Shown: positions 1-4,893 of the stretch, in pieces
Position numbering within the stretch: the stretch's first letter is position 1
How the letters are laid out: each line of letters starts with the position of its first letter
Assembly: GCA_002796205.1 (NCBI GenBank)
Contig: PCWO01000030.1
Coordinates: forward strand, 1,466 to 9,370
Reading direction: 5' to 3'
DNA from: Candidatus Liptonbacteria bacterium CG11_big_fil_rev_8_21_14_0_20_35_14
Lineage (GTDB): Bacteria; Patescibacteriota; Minisyncoccia; UBA6257; XYB1-36-10
DNA: 7,905 bases
Notes under the pieces: model-generated
Seen by the model: only the letters and a program-made list of their open reading frames with translations
The model's database searches: none
What the model was told of the DNA's origin: nothing
Translations under genes and position numbers: made by a program

Positions 1-2456
1 TTAGATAGTCTGAATATATTTTCAAACAGCCAGCCTCTAAAATTATCAAACAATTTATCAAATAATATTTTCCCCTCTCTTCTATATTCTACTAACGGAT
101 CTTTTTGTCCGTAGGCTCGTAGACGCACAGATTCCGCCAACGCCTCCACATCCTCTAAATGATTCATCCAAAGCATATCAAACACGGCTATCATACGACC
201 TCTAAGGCTCTTATCTTCTTTTACATCGTTAACTCTTTTTTCAATTTTTTCTTTTAGAAATTTATTTAAATTTTTAGAAGCATTTTCTTCCTTTATAATT
301 TTCTTTAAAACCTCGTTTTCCTCACCCGATATTAAAGTTGAGGTTGTTAAAAATAAAGCCATTTCATTTGCCTCTTCTTCTTTTACTCCCTTAAAAGGCA
401 TAGTTAAGGTTAAGATATTAACATGACTTTCCAGCTCTTCCTTTAGCCTTATAGGCGCCTCCTCACTTGTAAGTTCAAGTATGCTATCTCTAAATTTATA
501 AGCCGATGTTCTTTGTTTATTTAAAACATCATCATAGCGTAATAAATGACGACGGGAATCAAAATGGAAACCCTCTATTTTTTTTTGTGCCTCTTTAACG
601 GCTCGGCTAATAATGCCCATTTCAATTGGCATATCATCCGGAAAATCAAAACGTTGCAATAATCCTTGAATTCTTTCGGCTCCAAAAACTCTTAATAAAT
701 CGTCATCTAGTGATAAAAAAAACTGACTTTCTCCCATATCTCCTTGACGCCCACTTCTACCACGAAGCTGATTATCAATGCGCCTCGCCTCATGTCTTTC
801 TGTGCCGATAATAAGTAGCCCTCCAGCCTCGCGCACTTTTTTAGCCCCTTCTTTATCGGGTGGATTACCGCCTAAAATAATATCAACTCCCCGACCAGCC
901 ATATTAGTCGCTACTGTTACAGACGCTTCTTTACCGGCTTGAGCAATAATTTGCCCCTCTTGTTCATGATTTTTGGCATTTAAAATTTCATGCTTTATGC
1001 CTTCTTTATTTAAATATTTAGAAACAATTTCATTTTTTTCAATAGAGGTCGTACCAATTAAAACCGGCTGACCTTTTTCATAGGCCTCACGCACTTTTTT
1101 GGCTATCGCCTTCATTTTAGCATCAAAGTTTTTATAAACCTGGTCTTTCTTGTCTATTCTTTGAGATCGCCTATGAGGTGGTACTTGCACTACCTCTAAG
1201 TTATAAACCTGCTCAAATTCCTCGGACGACGATTTAGCGGTACCAGTCATACCAGCCAATTTGGGATACATTTTAAAATAGTTTTGAATAGATATTTTAG
1301 CAAAAGTCCGAGATTCTTGTTTAACTATAACTTCTTCTTTAGCCTCTATCGCTTGATGTAATCCCCCACTATATCGTCTTCCGTGCATCATACGCCCTGT
1401 AAACTCATCCACGATAATAATTTCTTGATCTTTTATGACATAATCTTTATCCAATTTAAATAAAGCTTTAGCTTTAAGGCTTTCCTCTAAATAATGTACT
1501 AGCTTTAGGTTTTGCGCAGAATACAAATTTTCAATAGATAAAAATCTTTCTACCTTCTCAATTCCGTTATCAGTAATAGCCACCGATTTAAACTTTTCAT
1601 CAACTGTATAGTCGGATTCGTTCTCTAATTTATTTACAATTTGCGCGAATTTTTTATACCACTCACTTGACTCAGTATCAGGGGCTGAAATAATCAAAGG
1701 TGTTCTAGCCTCATCTATTAAAATAGAATCTACCTCATCTATAATAGCCATATAATACGGTCTTTGCGCTTTTTGCTCTAGGGAGGCTACTAAATTATCT
1801 CTTAAATAATCAAAACCAAACTCATGATTTGTGCCGTAAGTGATATCTGCTAAATAAGCCTCCCTACGAGATACTGGTTTTAAATAATCCTCCTCTACTT
1901 TAAAGCTTCCTAGTAAATCCCTTTCTTTATCTATCTCCTCCGCCTTACTCCTCTCTATTTTATATTCCGGATCATACATATAAGCTTTTCCGTCAGCTAC
2001 TAAACAGGCGCAGGAAAGTCCTAAAGCATAATATATCTGTCCCATCCAAACAGTATCTCGTTTTGCCAAATATTCGTTGACAGTCACCACATGTACGCCT
2101 TTTTCTGTTAAGGCATTTAAATATATCGGACTGGTACTCGCCAGAGTTTTACCCTCTCCCGTCATCATCTCGGCTATATTTCCCTTATGCAGAGCTATGC
2201 CACCTATTAACTGCTCGTTATAATGTTTTTGTTTTAAGGTTCTTTTAGATGCTTCTTTAACCATAGCAAAAGCCGTAGGTAATATATCATCTAAATTTTC
2301 TTTCTCTTTTAATTTTTCCTTAAGCTCTAGAGTATATTTTTTTAATTCCTCATTATTCAACGAAGAAAAACGCGTTTCAAGCGCGTTAATCTTTTCCACC
2401 TGTTTTTTATAAATTTTAAGTGGATCAAATATTTTATTAAAAATAGTTCTTATCAT
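1..2456 (-). CDS. secA: Preprotein translocase ATPase SecA, C-terminus cut by window edge
   Basis: SecA is the cytosolic motor that pushes unfolded preproteins through SecYEG using ATP. From the ATG at 2456 the frame stays open for 818 codons to the window edge with no stop or frameshift. Visible motifs: Walker A MTGEGKT (residues 98-104), TYGTNHEFGFDYLRDN (207-222), DEVD (240-243) followed by ILIDEARTPLIISAP, VDEFTGR (349-355), AGMTGTA (401-407), NMAGRGVDI (518-526), and the arginine-finger motif QLRGRSGRQGD (563-573). The helical scaffold segment with LRAYGQKDP (779-787) comes just before the edge, so only the last scaffold helix and any C-terminal linker or zinc tail are missing. About 30 extra residues lie near 155-195 compared with E. 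coli SecA. The start ATG overlaps the hpf stop as TAATG, so translation is probably coupled. Identity is very secure. Confidence 0.98.
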   Translation of the reverse strand, partial: MIRTIFNKIFDPLKIYKKQVEKINALETRFSSLNNEELKKYTLELKEKLKEKENLDDILPTAFAMVKEASKRTLKQKHYNEQLIGGIALHKGNIAEMMTGEGKTLASTSPIYLNALTEKGVHVVTVNEYLAKRDTVWMGQIYYALGLSCACLVADGKAYMYDPEYKIERSKAEEIDKERDLLGSFKVEEDYLKPVSRREAYLADITYGTNHEFGFDYLRDNLVASLEQKAQRPYYMAIIDEVDSILIDEARTPLIISAPDTESSEWYKKFAQIVNKLENESDYTVDEKFKSVAITDNGIEKVERFLSIENLYSAQNLKLVHYLEESLKAKALFKLDKDYVIKDQEIIIVDEFTGRMMHGRRYSGGLHQAIEAKEEVIVKQESRTFAKISIQNYFKMYPKLAGMTGTAKSSSEEFEQVYNLEVVQVPPHRRSQRIDKKDQVYKNFDAKMKAIAKKVREAYEKGQPVLIGTTSIEKNEIVSKYLNKEGIKHEILNAKNHEQEGQIIAQAGKEASVTVATNMAGRGVDIILGGNPPDKEGAKKVREAGGLLIIGTERHEARRIDNQLRGRSGRQGDMGESQFFLSLDDDLLRVFGAERIQGLLQRFDFPDDMPIEMGIISRAVKEAQKKIEGFHFDSRRHLLRYDDVLNKQRTSAYKFRDSILELTSEEAPIRLKEELESHVNILTLTMPFKGVKEEEANEMALFLTTSTLISGEENEVLKKIIKEENASKNLNKFLKEKIEKRVNDVKEDKSLRGRMIAVFDMLWMNHLEDVEALAESVRLRAYGQKDPLVEYRREGKILFDKLFDNFRGWLFENIFRLS

Positions 2457-2773
2457 TAAACTTTTTGCAGTTCTTTGAACTTACCGACCTCTCTTTTAAG
2501 AGTTTGCTTTACAGTATTAATTCCTTTATATAAATCTTCTCCAGTATAATCAGCTCTAATTATATTTCCCCCAAACTCAACATTAGCTACCACCATATAA
2601 ACATTTCCTTTTTGATGATGTTTGGTAATGCGGGCCAGTTCTAAATCAACTAATAAAGAATTTTCCTTATTATATTGATAGAGTAACTTATCTAATACTA
2701 CAATTTTACTGTTTACGTAAGCAGATAAAGAGTCCGACAACTCAATATCTTTTGTTTTTATATTAAGTTTCAT
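2456..2773 (-). CDS. hpf: Short ribosome hibernation-promoting factor (HPF/RaiA family)
   Basis: HPF binds the 30S subunit at the A- and P-site region and silences ribosomes in stationary or starved cells. The 105 residues match a single S30EA-fold domain: an N-terminal strand (MKLNIKTKDIEL), a helix (SDSLSAYVNSKIVVLDKLL), central strands, and the family-typical final part, FGGNIIRADYTGEDLYKGINTVKQ followed by a lysine-rich helix. It is the short form; the C-terminal dimerisation domain of long HPF (about 180-190 residues) is absent. The gene lies directly upstream of secA with a one-base TAATG overlap, the same hpf-secA order known from Bacillus. No Shine-Dalgarno site is visible, and a near-perfect extended -10 box sits 7 bp upstream of the ATG, suggesting a leaderless message. 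Whether it acts more like HPF or like RaiA/YfiA cannot be told from sequence alone. Confidence 0.93.
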   Translation of the reverse strand: MKLNIKTKDIELSDSLSAYVNSKIVVLDKLLYQYNKENSLLVDLELARITKHHQKGNVYMVVANVEFGGNIIRADYTGEDLYKGINTVKQTLKREVGKFKELQKV

Positions 2774-2780
2774 AGTACTT

Positions 2781-2812
2781 ATTATACCAGTTTAAATACC
2801 TAGCTATTTCAA
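2781..2812 (-). promoter_or_regulatory. Extended -10 promoter of hpf-secA, probably leaderless
   Basis: Read on the minus strand, TGGTATAAT (2789-2781) is a perfect extended -10 element. A TTGAAA lies at 2812-2807, but its 20-bp spacing is too long for a good -35 box, so the TG extension probably carries recognition. A start about 7 bp downstream would fall at 2774-2773, on or next to the hpf ATG, leaving no room for a ribosome binding site. Confidence 0.7.
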
Positions 2813-2830
2813 AGATGAGTAGATTCTAAC

Positions 2831-2867
2831 AAAAAAACCGCCCAATTACTAGATTGAGCGGTTTTTA
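2831..2867 (-). terminator. Rho-independent terminator of the H1-like gene
   Basis: Inverted repeat arms 2838-2846 and 2853-2861 enclose a 6-nt loop. In minus-strand RNA the stem is CCGCUCAAU/AUUGGGCGG, nine pairs including one U.G; on the plus strand that pair would be a C-A mismatch. Seven U residues follow on the minus strand, and flanking A and T runs can lengthen the stem. It lies 5 bp after the stop codon of the H1-like gene and upstream of the hpf promoter. Confidence 0.88.
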
Positions 2868-2871
2868 AAGA

Positions 2872-3006
2872 TTATCTTTTCTTTTTAGCAGCTTTTCTTT
2901 TAGTAGTCTTTTTAGCAGTTGTCTTTCTTTTAGCTGGGGCTCTCTTCTTGGTTGCCTTTTTAGCCGTAGACTTCTTTGCAGTTGTCTTTCTTTTCTTTGT
3001 TGGCAT
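2872..3006 (-). CDS. Histone H1-like Lys/Ala/Thr-rich small basic protein
   Basis: This 44-residue protein starts at ATG 3006 and is made almost only of K, R, A, T, S and P, with no acidic residue. Such composition is typical of bacterial histone H1-like (Hc1/AlgP-tail-like) proteins, which bind DNA through disordered lysine-rich tails; nucleoid binding here is inferred. The sequence is two related units about 21 residues apart, each beginning KRKTTAKK (residues 5-12 and 26-33). At DNA level a 17-bp exact direct repeat (2915-2931 and 2978-2994) reflects this. It has no globular domain, signal peptide or hydrophobic stretch. A terminator follows directly, so the gene is probably monocistronic. 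No Shine-Dalgarno site is visible. An RNA-binding or ribosome-associated role is an alternative, since such tails are not specific. Confidence 0.85.
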   Translation of the reverse strand: MPTKKRKTTAKKSTAKKATKKRAPAKRKTTAKKTTKRKAAKKKR

Positions 3007-3054
3007 TGTTATAAAAAAATTAATTTTAATTTTTTGATTAACTTACAGTGACTA

Positions 3055-3060
3055 ATTATA
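3055..3060 (-). promoter_or_regulatory. Candidate -10 box for the H1-like gene
   Basis: A perfect minus-strand TATAAT lies at 3060-3055, about 50 bp upstream of the ATG at 3006. No convincing -35 hexamer is present at 16-18 bp spacing; that position is occupied by one arm of an inverted repeat (3074-3094). In sequence this A/T-rich, TATAAT matches occur by chance, so the call is moderate. Confidence 0.4.
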
Positions 3061-3073
3061 AGTAATCATGTTA

Positions 3074-3126
3074 GAAAAACTTTTTAAGTTTTTCCCCAAC
3101 TTTTTTTAAAAATAAATTTAAGTTGG
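3074..3126. repeat. Two adjacent inverted repeats with alternating AACTT/AAGTT half-sites
   Basis: The first inverted repeat is perfect over 9 bp, GAAAAACTT (3074-3082) and AAGTTTTTC (3086-3094), with a 3-bp centre. The second pairs CCAACTT (3096-3102) with AAGTTGG (3120-3126) across 17 bp. The AACTT core therefore occurs four times in alternating orientation within about 53 bp, directly upstream of the candidate -10 box of the H1-like gene. It could be an operator or an RNA hairpin; the symmetry is seen, the role is inferred. Confidence 0.45.
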
Positions 3127-3308
3127 TTCACTTCTAATTCTAGAACAAATAAAAAATAAAAAATATGTGGAAAACTAAAAAAACAAAATTTTTAAAAAAT
3201 ATTTTTATTTTTATTTTTTATAAAATATTTTTTAAAGGTAATTATCTAAATTAATATTATTTATATCTAATTTAAAATATTATTAAATTAATTTATAAGA
3301 AATAAAAT
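3127..3308. other. Gene-free, extremely A/T-rich tract with one DnaA-box-like 9-mer
   Basis: No ORF or RNA signal is recognised here. Between 3181 and 3300 only six of 120 bases are G or C, and 3185-3236 is 52 bp of A and T only, with many A- and T-runs likely to bend or melt. TTTTCCACA (minus strand, 3174-3166) matches a DnaA box with one change from TTATCCACA. A single box between co-directional genes is weak evidence for an origin. A spacer, an UP-like element for the H1-like gene, or a nucleoid-protein binding tract fits at least as well. Confidence 0.5.
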
Positions 3309-3351
3309 AAACAAAAAAACGCCTGGCTAAAGCAAGGACGTTTTTTTGTTT
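3309..3351 (-). terminator. Terminator at the end of candidate small-RNA unit B
   Basis: Arms 3309-3324 and 3335-3351 pair almost perfectly: an A-run/T-run stem with CG, then CCT/AGG, one bulged base at 3338 and a 10-nt loop. On the minus strand the GC part is followed by UUUUUUUGUUU and more U-rich sequence. Both strands end in a U-run, so it could act in both directions. Its position just after the structured body of unit B favours the minus strand. Confidence 0.7.
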
Positions 3352-3446
3352 TGCCTTAGTCGCCTTAAGCGACCGCAAATGTTGACCTCCTGTTGTTTGA
3401 TTTAAATGAGTGTGCAGTTCGCGATCGCTTAAGAAGACCAAGTCAC
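3311..3446 (-). ncRNA. Candidate structured small RNA, unit B, family not recognised
   Basis: A minus-strand promoter at 3480-3453 predicts a start near G3446, and the terminator at 3309-3351 predicts an RNA of about 135 nt. Its body folds as a long rod: 3442-3436 pairs with 3361-3355 (7 pairs), then a 2x2 internal loop, then 3433-3421 pairs with 3376-3364 (13 pairs). Two of the 20 pairs are G.U in minus-strand RNA (3439/3358 and 3424/3373) and would be mismatches on the plus strand, which fixes the transcribed strand. The 44-nt loop (3420-3377) carries AGGAGG at 3391-3386. It is too short and too simply built for 6S RNA, and it lacks the conserved SRP RNA apical domain. A cis role as a leader for the H1-like gene is possible but unlikely, because the terminator lies between them. 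Confidence 0.6.
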
Positions 3447-3452
3447 CTATAT

Positions 3453-3480
3453 ATTATAAATAATTAAAATAATAATGCAA
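3453..3480 (-). promoter_or_regulatory. Promoter of candidate small-RNA unit B
   Basis: On the minus strand a perfect TATAAT lies at 3458-3453, with TTGCAT at 3480-3475 at 16-bp spacing. The predicted start is the GG at 3447-3446, just before the long stem of unit B. The -35 box lies directly after the preceding terminator (3482-3510). Confidence 0.5.
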
Positions 3481-3577
3481 ACAAAAAACCCGTCAAAGAC
3501 GGATTTTTTGCCAAACAACGAGGCATAATTGATTTTGGGTCGAAATTCGCCTAAAACCACTTAACACTCTCATTCAC
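3475..3577 (-). ncRNA. Candidate small RNA (or leaderless micropeptide), unit A
   Basis: A consensus-like promoter (3612-3584) and a strong terminator (3482-3510) bracket about 100 nt of minus-strand transcript starting near G3577. A hairpin can form from GGUUUU (3558-3553) and AAAAUC (3536-3531), with inner GG/CC and CGA/UCG pairs. The same stretch holds a 26-codon frame from ATG 3573 to TGA 3493, which begins about 4 nt after the predicted start and stops in the terminator loop. The peptide, beginning MRVLSGFRRIS, resembles nothing I know. An RNA product seems likelier because the stop falls inside the terminator, but the start architecture matches the leaderless genes elsewhere in the window. 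Confidence 0.5.
3482..3510 (-). terminator. Rho-independent terminator ending unit A and gtrA read-through
   Basis: Arms 3482-3494 and 3498-3510 give 13 continuous pairs around a 3-nt loop in minus-strand RNA: an A6/U6 outer part, one U.G pair, and the core CCGUC/GACGG. The U.G pair would be a C-A mismatch on the plus strand, so the minus strand is the likely direction. The stem ends in UUUUUUG UUUG. It would end unit A and any transcript arriving from the tpiA operon. Confidence 0.88.
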
Positions 3578-3583
3578 TAATAA

Positions 3584-3612
3584 TGTATACACCCTAAACC
3601 ATTATTTGTCAA
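3584..3612 (-). promoter_or_regulatory. Consensus-like sigma-70 promoter of unit A
   Basis: On the minus strand a perfect TTGACA (3612-3607) is separated by exactly 17 bp from TATACA (3589-3584). This is the best -35/-10 pair seen in the window. It lies just after the gtrA stop and points at 3577, into sequence with no conventional gene before the terminator at 3482-3510. The -35 box sits in the base of the inverted repeat 3607-3675. Confidence 0.65.
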
Positions 3613-3675
3613 CCCTGTTAAATAAAATCTTAGATTTTAATTTTGATTTTTCAAAATTATTTAACAGGGTCAACA
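3607..3675 (-). repeat. Large inverted repeat with two inner hairpins across the gtrA stop codon
   Basis: Arms 3607-3624 and 3658-3675 form 18 pairs in minus-strand RNA, two of them U.G wobbles (3672/3610 and 3671/3611) that would be mismatches on the plus strand. The interior holds two more hairpins: 3658-3651/3646-3639 (8 pairs) and 3639-3633/3629-3623 (7 pairs), giving a three-way-junction shape with slight overlap at the edges. The structure includes the last gtrA codons and its TAA (3659-3657). No U-run follows, so it is not a standard terminator. An mRNA 3'-end stabiliser, a processing site, or a DNA operator over the unit A -35 box are possible readings. Confidence 0.6.
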
Positions 3676-4130
3676 CCTTTCTTAAACACAAAGATTTTAT
3701 AACCAAAGAAATTCCAAATAAGTGATACGGCTGTAGCTGTTAATCCCCCCACTCCTGCCCATATTTGCTCCACAGACATAAATACTTCTATAAAACCTAA
3801 AGTAGAAGCCAAAGGAATTATAACTATTTCTAAAGGGTTAATTCCATTAACAACGAGAGAAGCTATGCCTACATTTATCAAAAGACCGATAACACTTACA
3901 AATAAAAAGTCTATTGCTTCTTTTGAATTTTTTTTACTTCTATCTCTAAATGTCCAAGATTTATTTAGTAAATAACTATTACCAACCGCTACTAAAAATG
4001 ATATGCCTTTAAACAAGCTATATCCCATACCGCCTGTAATGCCAGTTGAAAAAATTAACAAGTATAGAACTGTAAAATCAACCAAAGTATTTATTCCTCC
4101 AACTATAGCAAACTTAAAAAATTGAATCAT
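3657..4130 (-). CDS. GtrA-like four-helix membrane protein
   Basis: GtrA-family proteins are small integral membrane proteins, several of which help move lipid-linked sugars across the membrane for polysaccharide or wall modification; the substrate here is unknown. The 157 residues show four hydrophobic helices at about 5-28, 38-57, 74-95 and 128-148. Family signatures are present: an N-terminal FKFAIVGGINTLVDF, the N-x-x-L-x-NKSWTF segment (51-61), and a final WNFFGYKIFVFK (139-150) ending in a short basic tail. The length is slightly above the usual 120-140, owing to the stretch before helix 4. The start ATG overlaps the SIMPL gene stop as ATGA, which indicates translational coupling. No glycosyltransferase gene lies beside it in this window, so the usual partner is missing from view. 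Confidence 0.9.
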   Translation of the reverse strand: MIQFFKFAIVGGINTLVDFTVLYLLIFSTGITGGMGYSLFKGISFLVAVGNSYLLNKSWTFRDRSKKNSKEAIDFLFVSVIGLLINVGIASLVVNGINPLEIVIIPLASTLGFIEVFMSVEQIWAGVGGLTATAVSLIWNFFGYKIFVFKKGVDPVK

Positions 4131-4885
4131 TTAATTTTATAAGTTACATTAACATTAACGTTTATTTCCTGACTACCAGGCTCAATTGACGGTGCTACAG
4201 AAATTGCAGATTCCGCCCCTCCATACCCATAACTATCAACCGATTTTGTGTAAGGAGAATAACTATTTTCATAGAAACTAATTACACTCCCTAGTCTAAC
4301 CTTAGCTGAACTTGCCATTGAACGAGCTTTGACCCGAGCATCCTCAAAAGCCTCTGCGCGAGCCTCGGCCATATATTGCTCTCTTTCCTCATCTGTCACA
4401 TCAAATGAAACAGAATTTATTCTATTAACTCCTAAACTATTAGCTGTAGATACAATCTCGCCCACTGATTCCAAATCGCTAATTATTACAGTTACTTCTT
4501 GAGTTAAAGTGTACCCATCTATATAAGAAGCATTAAATCTATTAACAGATGAATATTTTGGATTTAAATTAAATTGAGTAGTTTTTATATCCTTGTCCTC
4601 AATGCCTTTACTTTTTAAATACTCAATCACTTTATTCATTTTAATAGCGTTATCCGCTTGTACTTTAGCTGGATTTAACCCTTCGGTTATTAAAGACAAA
4701 CCAACCTTAGCAATTGTCGGCTCAACTACAACTTTTCCTTCTCCACTAGCTGTAAATGTTTTAACAGCATATAAAGAATCCTCATAAGAGGCTATTGGAC
4801 CCCAAAAAAATGAATAAACTGCTACTAGCATTATAAACACGACAAAATATTTTAAATAACGAAATAAATTTTCTTTTTCTCCCAT
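4127..4885 (-). CDS. Membrane-anchored SIMPL-domain (DUF541) protein
   Basis: This is a 252-residue protein with one N-terminal membrane segment (about 11-29) after a short charged start. It is probably held in the cytoplasmic membrane with the rest outside; no cleavage site is obvious. Residues about 42-252 match the SIMPL/DUF541 family (BP26 and YggE relatives): the opening TFTASGEGKVVVEPTIAKV (43-61), a central YTLTQEVTVIISDLE, the helix EARAEAFEDARVKARSMA (174-191) with the typical alanine pattern, then LGSVISFYE, and a last strand INVNVNVTYKIK. Family members form oligomeric rings and have been linked to oxidative stress, but the molecular function is unsettled. It starts 8 nt after the tpiA stop and overlaps gtrA by 4 nt, so it is the middle gene of an operon. 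No Shine-Dalgarno site is visible. Confidence 0.9.
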   Translation of the reverse strand: MGEKENLFRYLKYFVVFIMLVAVYSFFWGPIASYEDSLYAVKTFTASGEGKVVVEPTIAKVGLSLITEGLNPAKVQADNAIKMNKVIEYLKSKGIEDKDIKTTQFNLNPKYSSVNRFNASYIDGYTLTQEVTVIISDLESVGEIVSTANSLGVNRINSVSFDVTDEEREQYMAEARAEAFEDARVKARSMASSAKVRLGSVISFYENSYSPYTKSVDSYGYGGAESAISVAPSIEPGSQEINVNVNVTYKIK

Positions 4886-4893
4886 ATATTTTT

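Noticed and set aside
626..811. Plus-strand frame of 61 codons
   Set aside because: It is the antisense of a conserved part of secA, including motif VI, and has no independent coding signal.
1..2456. Frameshift or pseudogene in secA
   Set aside because: The frame was followed through all 818 codons with motifs in order and no stop.
3127..3308. Chromosomal origin of replication
   Set aside because: Only one good DnaA-like box is seen, dnaA or dnaN are not adjacent, and gene direction does not switch.
3290..3378. TTG-initiated frame after the AGGAGG in unit B
   Set aside because: It runs through the 3' stem strand and the terminator hairpin, so a structured RNA explains the sequence better; conservation data could reopen it.
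3311..3446. 6S RNA or SRP RNA
   Set aside because: Unit B is shorter than 6S RNA and has no central bubble flanked by a distal stem; no GGAA-capped SRP apical domain is present in unit A or B.
3536..3552. Plus-strand segment GGGTCGAAATTCGCC resembling a tRNA T-arm
   Set aside because: The flanks do not form a 5-bp T-stem, and no acceptor, D or anticodon arm is found around it.
4593..4787. Plus-strand frame whose start looks like a lipoprotein signal peptide with LSAC lipobox
   Set aside because: It lies entirely antisense to the well-supported SIMPL gene, has no promoter or ribosome binding site, and the hydrophobic run comes from complementary codons.
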